Shown in pieces: positions 34,160 through 43,483 of a DNA stretch of 64,000 nt (positions within the stretch are counted from its first letter, which is position 1; each line of letters begins with the position of its first letter). A model generated the notes under the pieces. The model searched no databases. It saw nothing but the letters and a program-made list of their open reading frames with translations, and was not told the origin of the DNA. The DNA is from Coleofasciculaceae cyanobacterium (GTDB taxonomy: Bacteria > Cyanobacteriota > Cyanobacteriia > Cyanobacteriales > Xenococcaceae). A program made the translations under genes and the position numbers. The DNA is taken from contig DATNPK010000020.1 of assembly GCA_036703275.1 (NCBI GenBank), positions 62,001 through 126,000 of the forward strand, read 5' to 3'.

Positions 34160-36736
34160 GTGGCTTTCCATCCGCCAGTTCAAGCTCAAGCCGATGCTCT
34201 ACAAATAGCCGTCCGAGCGCAGCAGTTATATGAGAGAAAATTTACTCAAGCAGCAGGTGCTTGGCAAGAAGCGGCAACAGCATTTCAAGCTCAGGGCGAT
34301 CGCCTGGGAAAAACTAAGAGTTTGATTAATCAGTCTCAAGTTTTGCAGGATTTGGGGCTATATCCTAGAGCCTGTAACACACTACTTGAGGCTTTCGCGC
34401 TTGAATATCCCGACTGTAGTAGTCCTCAGCTAGATTTGTTGATTCAGACATTTAAAGATAAAACCAACATAACTATCGTTGAAGGGATTGGCTTACGTAG
34501 TTTGGGCAGCGTTTTACAACGTCGAGGAATGTTAACACGATCTCAAAAACTGCTTAAGTTAAGTGAGTTGGCAACTGAGAATTCGTTTGAGTTGGGAGCG
34601 ACTTTATTAGCATTAGGCAATGTCCAACAAGCATTAGGAGATCGAGTCCGCGATCGCTGGAGCTACGATCTAATTACGGAAATTATCGACCGACAAGAAC
34701 CTAAAATGGCGATACAACCTTATTTAGATGCTTTTGTTGCTTATGAACGAGCTGCTCTAGAGCAGGATCGGCTGATTACTCAAGTACAAGCACAGCTTAA
34801 TTATTTAGCTTTACTAATTGAAATTGAATCTTGGTGGCAACAACAATCTCAAAGGCGTATTGAATCTTGGCAAAGACTCGATCAAACCAGATTAATCGAA
34901 GCCGCAGATAATTTTTCAGCTTTGCTCACTACTCGATTGAGCCAAACCAGAGATAGCTTAATTCCTGCCATAGAAAACAACCTAGCTAAACTTGCTCCTA
35001 GTCATCAAGGAATTTATGCTCAGATTAATTATGCTAAAAGTTTAACCAAGCTAGGGCAAACTGCTAAAGTAAAACCAATTCTCCAGACTGCTTGGCAACA
35101 AGCTAGTAAGCTTGGAGATCGACTGGGAAAAACCTATGCTTTAGGCTACTTGGGGCAATATTATGGACAGCAGGGCAAACTATCTGAGGCGATCGCCTTG
35201 ACCGATCGGGCTTTAGTTTTAGCCCAGGCACAAAACATTGATGGTGATGCGAGGGAGATAAGTTACCTGTGGCAGTCTCAACTAGGACAACTTTTACAAC
35301 GAGAGGGCAACACAGACGAAGCGATCGCTGCCTATACTTTGGCGTTCAATACTCTTCAGTCTTTACGTACCGACTTAAACGCCAACGATCGCTTCGTTCA
35401 ATTTAACTTTCGCCAAGAAGTTAAGCCCGTATATCTTCAGCTTGCCGATTTACTCCTAGCCAACAATAATCCTCAAGCCTTAAAATCTTTAGGCGCGATC
35501 GATACCAATACGCCCCAAACTAGCAATAATCTAGAATTAGCTCGTCAGGTTATTGAATCTCTGCAACTGGCAGAACTCGATAATTTCTTTCAAGATCCCT
35601 GTTCAGAGACGGCGAATGTTGCAGTAACTATTGATGAGTTAGATCCTCAAGCAGCAGTAATTTATCCGATTGTATTAAGCGATCGCCTGGAGGTAATTCT
35701 GTCGGTAGCAGGAAAACCCTTACAGAGATTTACTACTGCTGTTCGGGATACTAGCGTCAATCAAACTTTAGATTTACTATACGACAGCCTCTATAACCAA
35801 AGCATCGATAATTCTGCGGTCAATATTTTTCGCACTACTCCTGTTGACCCCAGGGAGTTAAAGGAAAATACGCGAATTTTGTTACCCACCTTACAACAAA
35901 TCTATAGTTGGCTGATTGAACCATTAGAGACAGAACTAGCTTCAGATCGAATTGAAACTCTAGTCTTCGTTCTTAACGGAAGATTACAAAACATACCAAT
36001 GGCTGCACTGTATGACGGTAAGCAGTACTTATTAGAAAAATATGGTGTGGCACTAGCCCCTAGCTTGCAGCTATTAAACTCTCAACCACTACCTAGAACA
36101 CAGCTTAAAGTATTAGCAGCTGGGTTAAGTCAGCAGATAGAAATTCAGGGAGAAATATTTCCTGCCCTGAACAATGTTCCTGAGGAATTGAGCCGAATTG
36201 AGGCTATTTTTCCTCAATCACGTCAGCTACTGAATCAAGAGTTTACCGCTAATAATATCAAGCAACAACTTCAGGCAGGTTTTCCCGTAGTTCATTTGGC
36301 AACCCACGGCGTATTTAGTTCCGATCCCGAACAAACTTTTATTGTAACAGGCGATCGCCAGACTATCGATCTTAATTCTCTAAGTGTTTTACTCGCTTCA
36401 AACGGTACCCAGCCCGAATTAATTGTACTGAGTGCCTGTGATACGGCTACGGGAGATGAACGGGCTATTTTAGGTTTGGCTGGAGTGGCAGTGCGATCAA
36501 GAAGCAGTACCATCGCTTCCCTGTGGTCGGTGGAAGATGACTCAACAGCCAAATTGATGAGCCAATTTTATCGCGAGTTAGAAAATCCAGCTACGAAAAA
36601 AGTTGCTGCCCTGCAAAAAGCTCAACTAGCTTCAATTGAGTCTTTACGGATCGATCCACCACTGCCAGAACTCAAGCAGCTACCACCTCATCCCTACTAT
36701 TGGGCTGCCTACCTTTTGGTCGGGAACTGCCAGTAA
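34160..36736 (+). CDS. CHAT-domain (caspase-like) protein with TPR region, start probably lost
   Basis: The 858-residue frame from GTG 34160 has TPR-like repeats (about 15-420) and a C-terminal CHAT peptidase domain. The His/Cys dyad is visible: His716 (HLATHG) and Cys760 (LSACDT). In cyanobacteria such proteins often sit beside two-partner secretion genes. Codons before 34160 (PLLSGWLAVAFHPPVQAQA) look like the end of a signal peptide, but no ATG is in frame after the stop at 34097-34099. The native start was therefore probably removed by the deletion that fused it to the TpsB remnant. Expression from GTG 34160 would give a protein without full signal peptide. Confidence 0.8.
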   Translation: MAFHPPVQAQADALQIAVRAQQLYERKFTQAAGAWQEAATAFQAQGDRLGKTKSLINQSQVLQDLGLYPRACNTLLEAFALEYPDCSSPQLDLLIQTFKDKTNITIVEGIGLRSLGSVLQRRGMLTRSQKLLKLSELATENSFELGATLLALGNVQQALGDRVRDRWSYDLITEIIDRQEPKMAIQPYLDAFVAYERAALEQDRLITQVQAQLNYLALLIEIESWWQQQSQRRIESWQRLDQTRLIEAADNFSALLTTRLSQTRDSLIPAIENNLAKLAPSHQGIYAQINYAKSLTKLGQTAKVKPILQTAWQQASKLGDRLGKTYALGYLGQYYGQQGKLSEAIALTDRALVLAQAQNIDGDAREISYLWQSQLGQLLQREGNTDEAIAAYTLAFNTLQSLRTDLNANDRFVQFNFRQEVKPVYLQLADLLLANNNPQALKSLGAIDTNTPQTSNNLELARQVIESLQLAELDNFFQDPCSETANVAVTIDELDPQAAVIYPIVLSDRLEVILSVAGKPLQRFTTAVRDTSVNQTLDLLYDSLYNQSIDNSAVNIFRTTPVDPRELKENTRILLPTLQQIYSWLIEPLETELASDRIETLVFVLNGRLQNIPMAALYDGKQYLLEKYGVALAPSLQLLNSQPLPRTQLKVLAAGLSQQIEIQGEIFPALNNVPEELSRIEAIFPQSRQLLNQEFTANNIKQQLQAGFPVVHLATHGVFSSDPEQTFIVTGDRQTIDLNSLSVLLASNGTQPELIVLSACDTATGDERAILGLAGVAVRSRSSTIASLWSVEDDSTAKLMSQFYRELENPATKKVAALQKAQLASIESLRIDPPLPELKQLPPHPYYWAAYLLVGNCQ

Positions 36737-36784
36737 TAAGGCGTTGCACGCGTTATGGAATAAAGATTGAAGCTATACTTTTTG

Positions 36785-36820
36785 TTAACCTTAATTTAAA
36801 CTAGTTTAAACTAAGGTTAA
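36785..36820. promoter_or_regulatory. 36-bp near-perfect palindrome
   Basis: The segment is a palindrome with one mismatched pair, centred on TTTAAACTAGTTTAAA with arms TTAACCTTA / TAAGGTTAA. It lies 49 bp after the CHAT gene stop and 170 bp before the PAP2 gene. It could be a terminator hairpin (no T-run) or an operator. A second small stem, TCCGAAG/CTTCGGA, follows at 36846-36868. Confidence 0.55.
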
Positions 36821-36990
36821 TTTGTATTTAAGGCATTCAATAGACTCCGAAGCATAAATCACTTCGGAACTACCAAGCCCGTGAGGTAATAGGTAACAAC
36901 GTTTGGTGTTTTATTCGTGCGCATTGGTCTAATATTTTGGCATTAATCTTATGTACTTACCAACTATCTTCTTAGGCGTATGTAATATAA

Positions 36991-37674
36991 ATGAATTTAT
37001 TTGATTATTCAATTATTAGTTTCTTTAATCAATTTGCTAAACAGTCGGTACAGTTTGATAATCTAGTAGTACTTATCAGTGATAATGCGTTGCTCAAAGG
37101 TGGTGTAATCATAGCCTTAGTTTGGTGGGGTTGGTTTCAGAAAGACAGTTTTAAGAGCGTAAAAAGAAATCGCGAACACATTTTAACAACAGTTTTAGCT
37201 AGTTCGGTGGGGGTTGTTGGTGCAAGACTACTAGCTTTGTTGCTTCCTTTCCGATTAAGACCTTTGCACAATCCTGAGATAGCACTGCAATTTCCTCTAG
37301 AAAAACAATTCCTAGAAGGATGGAGTTCTTTTCCTAGCGATCATGCTATGTTATTTTTTACCTTGGCTACTGGATTATTTTTTGTCTCACGTATTTTAGG
37401 CACTATTGCGATCGCTCATGCCATCTTTGTTATTTGTCTTCCCAGAATTTATCTGGGATTACATTATCCAACTGATATCCTGGTAGGAGCTTTGCTCGGT
37501 ATTGGTGTATCTCTTTGGGTTAATAGAAAACAAATTAGCAGCACAGTCACCAAACTTCCTATGCGTTTATTAGACCAGAATCCTAGCTTGTTCTATAGCT
37601 GCTTTTTTATGATGACCTTTGAAATTGCTGAAATGTTCAATAGTTTGCGTAATATAGCTGGGGTAGTATTTTAA
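36991..37674 (+). CDS. PAP2-family membrane phosphatase
   Basis: This 227-residue protein has about five to six hydrophobic segments and the three PAP2 motifs: LLPFRLRPLHN (KX6RP-like), FPSDHA (PSGH) and PRIYLGLHYPTD (SRX5HX3D). Such enzymes dephosphorylate lipid phosphates, often undecaprenyl diphosphate, at the outer face of the membrane. All catalytic His, Arg and Asp residues are present, although the first motif starts with Leu rather than Lys. It stands alone. Substrate cannot be told apart between undecaprenyl-PP and phosphatidate. Confidence 0.85.
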   Translation: MNLFDYSIISFFNQFAKQSVQFDNLVVLISDNALLKGGVIIALVWWGWFQKDSFKSVKRNREHILTTVLASSVGVVGARLLALLLPFRLRPLHNPEIALQFPLEKQFLEGWSSFPSDHAMLFFTLATGLFFVSRILGTIAIAHAIFVICLPRIYLGLHYPTDILVGALLGIGVSLWVNRKQISSTVTKLPMRLLDQNPSLFYSCFFMMTFEIAEMFNSLRNIAGVVF

Positions 37675-38040
37675 CTTAATGTAACGATGCTATATTGTCT
37701 CGGTGTTTGGACATTATTTTTTCACTTTCCCACACTGCTTCAAATACTGCATGGTGCATCGCTCGTCTTTTGACCGCCTTCCGCGGTCAAGGCAGGCATA
37801 TGCCCTAAAGGATTCACGGATAAACCGCACTCCGCCCTTCGGTCTCGGAGCGGTATGCTTTAGCATTTGCCCTAAAGGATTCCCTTCGGTCTCGAAGCTT
37901 ATCCTTTAGGATATGCGGAGCGGTATGCTTTAGCACTAACTTCGTGTCGCACCCAATGCGGTGGGTGCTTGTCCTTACCGCAATGAGGGCAAGCGGCGGT
38001 GTAACGTTGACCAATAACCAATTAATCGTACATTTACCAA
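37675..38040. repeat. Intergenic mosaic of small dispersed repeats, including a third copy of the 44-bp unit
   Basis: 37949-37988 repeats the 44-bp unit of the 9.5- and 17.2-kb repeats (GCACCCAATGCGGTGGGTGC, then TTGTCCTTACCGCAATGAGG). To its left are the palindrome TGACCGC-CTTCC-GCGGTCA (37771-37789) and two copies of GAGCGGTATGCTTTAGCA (near 37851 and 37918), with CCTAAAGGATTC twice. No real gene is seen between wecB and PAP2. Confidence 0.65.
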
Positions 38041-39153
38041 CTATCGAAGTAAATAATCGCGAGCAATTTTAACAATTCTGGCGGAGGCTTGACCATCACC
38101 AAAGGGATTGATGGCAGTTGCCATTTGCCGGTAGAGAGTGGGATTTTCCAGTAATTCTGCGGTTGAATCAACGATTGTTTGCGGATTAGTACCAATTAGC
38201 TTGGCTGTACCCGCTTGAACTGCTTCTGGTCTTTCTGTGGTTTCTCGCAGTACCAAAACAGGCTTACCCAAACTGGGAGCTTCTTCTTGTAATCCTCCTG
38301 AATCAGTTAACAACAGATGACAACGTGCGATCGCCCCGACTAATTCGCCATAGTCCAATGGTTCAGTTAAAAATACTCTAGGGCGATCGCCTAGTGCTGC
38401 TTTAATTGGATCGCGGACGGTAGGATTGCGGTGTAGAGGTAGGAGTAGAGCTGTATCAGGAAAACGTTCTAAGATAAGCTTAAATCCTGTCAAAATATCT
38501 TTTAGGGGTTTGCCCCAGTTTTCGCGACGATGAACTGTGGCTAGCAATACTCGATATTTTGACCAATCCAAATTAGCTACCTGACATTCTGGTTTACTGT
38601 CTGCTACGGTCAAAAGGGTATCAATTACCGTGTTGCCAGTGTGATGAATTTCTCCTGTTACTCCAGATTTTTGCAGATTCTCTACGGCTAATTTAGTCGG
38701 GGCAAAGTGAAATTGAGCAATTTGTGAAATTAAGCGCCGGTTAGCTTCTTCGGGATAGGGATTATACAAATTATCGGTACGTAAGCCAGCTTCAACATGA
38801 CCTACAGGAATCTGCTGATAAAATGCTGCCAAAGCAGCGGAAAAGGCGGTAGTGGTATCGCCCTGGACAAAGATTAACTGCGGTTGGAGCGTGGCAAAAA
38901 TCCGCTCTAATCCCTGCAAACTATCACAGGTAATACTGGTTAGGGTTTGTTTGGGTTTCATAATGCCTAAGTCGTAATCGACTTTTAAGTCAAACAACTT
39001 CATCACTCGATCCACCATTTCTCGATGCTGTCCTGTAAGAATAAGATGAATTTTTAGCTGAGTTAAACTATTAAGTTGTTTGATAACTGGGGCGAGCTTG
39101 ATTGCCTCAGGGCGAGTTCCTAATATTACCCCGACAGAAATTGGTGTGGTCAT
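38041..39153 (-). CDS. wecB: UDP-N-acetylglucosamine 2-epimerase (non-hydrolysing)
   Basis: This 370-residue enzyme interconverts UDP-GlcNAc and UDP-ManNAc, supplying ManNAc for surface polysaccharides. Family wording is unmistakable: ILGTRPEAIKLAPVI at the N-terminus, LTGQHREM, VQGDTTTAFSAALAAF, GHVEAGLRT, PYPEEANRRLI, HRRENWG and TDSGGLQEEAPSLGKPVLVLRETTERPEAV. The length is normal. It is not in a visible polysaccharide cluster. A terminator of the preceding minus-strand gene lies 42 bp upstream of its start, so it needs its own promoter in a short gap. Confidence 0.95.
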   Translation of the reverse strand: MTTPISVGVILGTRPEAIKLAPVIKQLNSLTQLKIHLILTGQHREMVDRVMKLFDLKVDYDLGIMKPKQTLTSITCDSLQGLERIFATLQPQLIFVQGDTTTAFSAALAAFYQQIPVGHVEAGLRTDNLYNPYPEEANRRLISQIAQFHFAPTKLAVENLQKSGVTGEIHHTGNTVIDTLLTVADSKPECQVANLDWSKYRVLLATVHRRENWGKPLKDILTGFKLILERFPDTALLLPLHRNPTVRDPIKAALGDRPRVFLTEPLDYGELVGAIARCHLLLTDSGGLQEEAPSLGKPVLVLRETTERPEAVQAGTAKLIGTNPQTIVDSTAELLENPTLYRQMATAINPFGDGQASARIVKIARDYLLR

Positions 39154-39194
39154 ATTACCTCAACTCAACAATAAAACTAATTGTTCTAAAACGT

Positions 39195-39220
39195 AAAAAA
39201 CCCAGTATACACTGGGCTTT
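39195..39220 (-). terminator. Rho-independent terminator
   Basis: On the minus strand CCCAGT-GTAT-ACTGGG is followed by six T residues. It ends the transcript of the gene at 39347-39736 and isolates wecB. Confidence 0.8.
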
Positions 39221-39346
39221 TCAATTGGGCATCTGCTACTGCGAACCCAAGGTAATATTTATCGTTGAAATTTCAGTTGCCCCAAAGGCAATCCAAGAAA
39301 GAAAAGAAACAGGCAAACTGTGTGATTCTTCTAGCTGGCGATCGGT

Positions 39347-39736
39347 TTAATTGTCGCTCTCAAACTGACAAGTTAGAGGACATGAAGCGTAAACGGGAGT
39401 ATTCATTAAATCTTTTTGCCCGTGTAGCCAATTTAACCAGCTTACTTGTTCTGGATGAATTCCTTTGAAAGCAAGAGCGGCAGCACTAATTAAAACAATG
39501 GCAATATTAAGGCTAAAAATGCTTCCCGTTACTAGCAAAACTGCGCTAGCAGGGATAACCGTCTGCAAAATAATTGTCGCTAAAAGACCTATTACAACCA
39601 GCAAAGCTCCAACTGGAAAACCCACTACAAGTAGGCATACTGTCAAAGTAAAACTCCAAATTAAAAAGCTTTTTATCAAACCAAAATAACTATTCTTTCG
39701 TATTAATTCCATAATTTTAAGACTCATCAACAACAA
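39347..39736 (-). CDS. Small membrane protein of unknown function
   Basis: This 129-residue frame has three hydrophobic segments (about 20-42, 43-66 and 68-92) and a short C-terminal soluble tail with two Cys (YASCPLTCQFE). The real start may be the Met at position 9 (MELIRKNSY). I do not recognise a family. A clear terminator lies about 125 bp beyond the stop, which supports transcription of this strand. Confidence 0.5.
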   Translation of the reverse strand: MLLMSLKIMELIRKNSYFGLIKSFLIWSFTLTVCLLVVGFPVGALLVVIGLLATIILQTVIPASAVLLVTGSIFSLNIAIVLISAAALAFKGIHPEQVSWLNWLHGQKDLMNTPVYASCPLTCQFESDN

Positions 39737-40311
39737 CTAAAAAAGAATTTGCGAGCCAAATCTTAGCTCTTTCCTATCGATATAACTAAGTATAGGAAAA
39801 TATAATCAATAAAATATGTTTTTTAAATATATTTTTACATTTGTCTGTATATAAAGCTGTAGTTAAACTGGATTTTTATACTGTTCTACAGATTAGTTTT
39901 TGTCGATCCCCGATATAAAATCAAGACTTTAAGCTGTTTTTGAGCATATATAGCTATCGATCGCGAAATTTTCAATATTGGCGATCTTGTTTAATTACGG
40001 CATACTATATAGGTATAAATACTTAAAACTATTATTAATAAGTTTTACGCTACCAAAACTGAAACTTTTGTTGCAGCAGCAATCAAAACTAAAAGCTAAT
40101 AACTAACAATGTCTCAGTTACAAATTGTTGGCTAAAAGTAATTTCCCAATTAGGGAATGCCAAAAATATTGGACATCAATAAGTAAATTAAAAATAGATA
40201 AATAAACGCGTTTTGGGCTGATTTATCGGAAAAATTGCCATTAAAGCGATTAAATAAGGAGGGAAGATAGTTAGAAAACAGGAGGGACTGGGCATACTGA
40301 TTATATAAAAG
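39737..40311. other. Divergent intergenic region upstream of the PilT gene
   Basis: About 575 bp of AT-rich DNA lie here. Two heptamers (CTAATAA, CTAACAA) are at 40096-40109, and a GATCGCGA word is near 39959. A GGAGGG tract at 40259-40264 is too far from the next start to be its ribosome site. No gene or RNA was recognised. Confidence 0.45.
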
Positions 40312-41595
40312 ATGACAGTACTCGATAACAACCATAAAATGAATCAAAAAGTAGGCTCACAACCACTTCCACCTCCGCCTCCGCCTCCGCCTCCGTCAAC
40401 TTTAGGCAGAACCAATACTAATTCAGTCGCGGCAACACAAGCCCAAACAAAAATTGCCCAGACTGGACAATCCTCAGCTAGTAATCATCATCAATTGGCT
40501 GACAAAAAGAATGCTAAACCCAAACCGTCTTCAGGTCACCCTTCTTTGGAGGAGATTATCACCAAAGCTTATGAACAAGGATATTCCGATATCCATTTAG
40601 GAGTTGAAGAAGTACCGCGAATGCGCGATCGCGGTGAAATGGCGTTAACCAAATATCCAAAAACCGACCTCAACACCTTTATGAGTTGGCTACATGAGGT
40701 CTTGACCGAACAAGAAGTAGAGCGATTTAAACGCGACTTAGAATTTGATGGGGCAACTCAATACGAGTTTGCCCGAGTCAGGATCAATATTTTTGATACT
40801 CTGCGAGGTCCTGCACTGGTCATGCGCTTAATTCCGCTGAAAATTCTGACTGTCGAACAGTTAGGCTTGCCTCCAGTGTTTCAAGACATTTCCGATGAAC
40901 ACAAAGGTCTAATTTTGGTTACAGGACCTACTGGTTCGGGCAAATCTACCACAATGGCAGCAATGGTGGACTACATTAATACCGAACACGCTAAGCATAT
41001 TATTACTATCGAAGACCCGATTGAATTTGTACATCGTAGTAAACGTTCTTTAATCAAACAAAGAGAAGTTGGAATTAATACTCGCAAATTCGATAATGCG
41101 CTCAAGGCAGCTTTGCGCGAAGATCCTGACATTATTTTAATCGGGGAGATGCGCGATCGCGAAACGGTCAATATTGCTTTAAAAGCGGCACAAACGGGTC
41201 ACTTAGTCATGGGAACTTTACACACCAATAGTGCAATTAAGACTATTGAAAGGATTTTGACGCTCTATACAGCAGAAGAACAAGATGCAATGCGAATTGC
41301 TATTTCTGAATCTTTAGTAGCGGTAATTTCTCAAGGATTGTGTCGTACCACGGACGGCAAACGAGCGGCATACCACGACATTATGGTCAATACCGAAACT
41401 GTCAAAGACTACATCAAGCAGGGTAAATACGATGAGATTCATAGCCTGATGCTAGAAGGAGAATATGACGGGATGATTACTACCAACCAAGCGTTATTTG
41501 GTCTCTATGAAGAAGGTAGAATTACTGAAGAAGTCGCTTTAGAAATGTCACCAACTCCTAACGAAATGGCAATGATGCTTAGGGGGAGAATTTAA
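40312..41595 (+). CDS. pilT2: PilT-family twitching ATPase (PilT2-like)
   Basis: This 427-residue hexameric ATPase belongs to the type IV pilus retraction/assembly family. A variable N-terminal extension (1-75) contains a run of ten prolines (19-28 region). The PAS-like domain begins at LEEIITKAYEQGYSDIHL. Walker A is GPTGSGKS (205-212), with the Asp box TIEDPIEFVH, Walker B IILIGEMRD and His box GHLVMGTLHTNSA. The classic PilT C-terminal AIRNLIRE motif is not present, as in cyanobacterial PilT2, which affects phototaxis direction rather than basic retraction. It is separate from any pil cluster. Confidence 0.85.
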   Translation: MTVLDNNHKMNQKVGSQPLPPPPPPPPPSTLGRTNTNSVAATQAQTKIAQTGQSSASNHHQLADKKNAKPKPSSGHPSLEEIITKAYEQGYSDIHLGVEEVPRMRDRGEMALTKYPKTDLNTFMSWLHEVLTEQEVERFKRDLEFDGATQYEFARVRINIFDTLRGPALVMRLIPLKILTVEQLGLPPVFQDISDEHKGLILVTGPTGSGKSTTMAAMVDYINTEHAKHIITIEDPIEFVHRSKRSLIKQREVGINTRKFDNALKAALREDPDIILIGEMRDRETVNIALKAAQTGHLVMGTLHTNSAIKTIERILTLYTAEEQDAMRIAISESLVAVISQGLCRTTDGKRAAYHDIMVNTETVKDYIKQGKYDEIHSLMLEGEYDGMITTNQALFGLYEEGRITEEVALEMSPTPNEMAMMLRGRI

Positions 41596-41802
41596 TCGTC
41601 TCAATAACGTATTTGAAGAACACGCCATTAAAATATTCGACTTTTACTTAGAGAGGTTTTGATCTTGCTGATCGTGCTTAGAGAAATTGGCGGTTAAATT
41701 TCTCTTACTTTTGAAGCAATCTTCTTTAGCAATAGTAAAGTGACTTTAATCAAGATAGCTAGACTAAACTAGCTGTATGGATTCATCAATGATCGACGAT
41801 CG

Positions 41803-42564
41803 ATGACAAATGTTTTACCCAAAGTCTTTAAAGGTATTGCTTTATTTACCCCAGGGGGGGATCTAATTTACGGCGTAGACCCTACTAAACAAACTCAGTG
41901 GCATATTCATTTGTGTCATGAATTACAGAAAATCATGGGTTTAGCCGATTCTCCCCATTTTTTAGTGCCTGGATATACGGCAACTGTCGAACGTTGGTTA
42001 GATCCTCAGACACAACAGCTAAAAACCATTGCTGAAGTATATCCCGCCGTGCAACGTTACATCCCTTTGCTGCAAGCATTGTTTGAGGTTGAAACTACGA
42101 CTAATTGGCACATTGCCCCTTGGCAGGAAGAATATTGCAACCGCGCTGTAATTGAAACTTATCAACCGCATTTTCCTCAACTCTGGTTACCACAAGATTT
42201 AATTATTCGTTTTGACCCGAAACATTTAGGCAAATCGACTCGAGAAAACCATCAGCTACAGAATAATGTTGCCAAAATTATAGCTTCAAAACCAGCAGAG
42301 GGCTATGTCCTACGCTTATTTATCAAGAGCGATTGCCCTAGTACCGAACAAACTTTAAGCCATGTTCATCGACTGTTAGAAGAGGGTTTAAGCAGCCCTT
42401 ATACTTTGAAGGTAGTTGATCTAGCCAAACATCCCGAACAAGCTGCAATTCATCAGATAGCAACTACTCCTACCCTAATTAGAATGTCACCAAAACCAAT
42501 ACGACGTATAGTCGGGCAGCTTGATGATACTCAAAGAGTGCTGACTATTATTTCTGGTTATTAA
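41803..42564 (+). CDS. KaiB-like (thioredoxin-fold) protein with extra N-terminal domain
   Basis: This 253-residue protein ends in a KaiB/SasA-N-like domain (about 165-253: GYVLRLFIKSDCPSTEQTLSHV, YTLKVVDLAKHPEQAAIHQI, ATTPTLIRMSPKPIRRIVG). The first 160 residues form a separate domain (FKGIALFTPGGDLIYGVDPTK, HFLVPGYTATVERWLDP) unknown to me by name but conserved in cyanobacteria as I recall. KaiB-like domains bind KaiC-type partners or act as sensors; no kaiA or kaiC is nearby. A link to the clock is an inference from the fold only. Confidence 0.65.
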   Translation: MTNVLPKVFKGIALFTPGGDLIYGVDPTKQTQWHIHLCHELQKIMGLADSPHFLVPGYTATVERWLDPQTQQLKTIAEVYPAVQRYIPLLQALFEVETTTNWHIAPWQEEYCNRAVIETYQPHFPQLWLPQDLIIRFDPKHLGKSTRENHQLQNNVAKIIASKPAEGYVLRLFIKSDCPSTEQTLSHVHRLLEEGLSSPYTLKVVDLAKHPEQAAIHQIATTPTLIRMSPKPIRRIVGQLDDTQRVLTIISGY

Positions 42565-42660
42565 TTTTTAGCTTTAAGTAGGCTCTAAGCTTTAAGCCGC
42601 TTAAGAACTGTTATACTACTGCATTGAACTTTCGTTTAATGTTTGGCGAGGTATTAAGAA

Positions 42661-42966
42661 ATGAATTTAGTAGCTGTGTTAGCCACTATCGCCTACGGAT
42701 TACTCTCTGGTTTGGGTGGCATTTGGGGATACATCAAGTCCAAAAGCAAACCCTCGCTTATTTCTGGATGTCTTAGCGCAATTCTCTTGTTAATTGCGGC
42801 TGGGATTCAGAGTCGAGGGTATAATTCTGGCTTACTGATGAGTCAAATTATTATTCTGTTACTGATTACGGTGTTCACCATTCGTTTAATTAAAACTGGC
42901 AAATTTATACCTTCGGGAATTATGTTGATTGCGGGATTAATCACTCTTAGCTGCACATTTACATAA
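42661..42966 (+). CDS. TMEM14 family membrane protein
   Basis: This 101-residue protein has four hydrophobic helices and the TMEM14/UPF0136 wording (LATIAYGLLSGLGGIWGYIKSKSKPSLISG, then SRGYNSGLLMSQ). Plant relatives (FAX) help fatty acids leave the chloroplast; the bacterial role is unknown. GGCGAGG lies before the ATG. It is convergent, with a gap of only 5 bp, with the next minus-strand gene. Confidence 0.85.
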   Translation: MNLVAVLATIAYGLLSGLGGIWGYIKSKSKPSLISGCLSAILLLIAAGIQSRGYNSGLLMSQIIILLLITVFTIRLIKTGKFIPSGIMLIAGLITLSCTFT

Positions 42967-42971
42967 TGACA

Positions 42972-43376
42972 CTAGGCTAAAGTTTCTGGGCAATAGCCGA
43001 GTCCTTTAGTAAATTGCTGGCGAAAAGCTTCGATATCTTTGGTGTCTGGCGTACCGTAAGAAACTACCGCAACTTGATAACGGCGCATCACTTCAACAGG
43101 AGATTGTCCTGTTTCTAAACTCCAAAAAACCATTTTCAGCCGCATTTCTGCTTCATAGACAATGCCCAGCTCAGACATAAAAGAGCAGAAATCACCGTGA
43201 AGCTTGGGTTCGAGAGCTTGGGGAAAACGAATCTTAACAATCCAACCGTCAATTTGATGAATTACAGTCAAAGAAGCATTAACTGTATGCTTCATCTGGC
43301 GAAGATATTCGATTGTTCTTAAAGTCACGCTGGCATTTGCCAGAAAATAGAGATAGTCCATAAACATTCTTTTCAT
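42972..43376 (-). CDS. Conserved hypothetical protein, 134 aa
   Basis: The product is a soluble alpha/beta protein (DYLYFLANASVTLRTIEYLRQMKHTVNASLTVIHQIDGWIVKIRFPQ) with no signal or membrane segment. I do not recognise a named family, though the sequence looks well constrained. The start may be either Met1 or Met6; the shorter form MDYLYFLAN seems natural. It diverges from queA by about 100 bp. Confidence 0.6.
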   Translation of the reverse strand: MKRMFMDYLYFLANASVTLRTIEYLRQMKHTVNASLTVIHQIDGWIVKIRFPQALEPKLHGDFCSFMSELGIVYEAEMRLKMVFWSLETGQSPVEVMRRYQVAVVSYGTPDTKDIEAFRQQFTKGLGYCPETLA

Positions 43377-43483
43377 GAAACCTGTATCTAGTCTGACAAT
43401 AAACAGGTTAATTGCGCTTGGGGAAAAGCACCCGATCTTTTAAATTTGCTATAGGGGATATTACCCAAAGTCGATCGTGCAAA

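Noticed and set aside
37703-38014. Short frames on both strands next to wecB
   Set aside because: They run through palindromes and the 44-bp repeat unit; composition is that of repeats, not genes.
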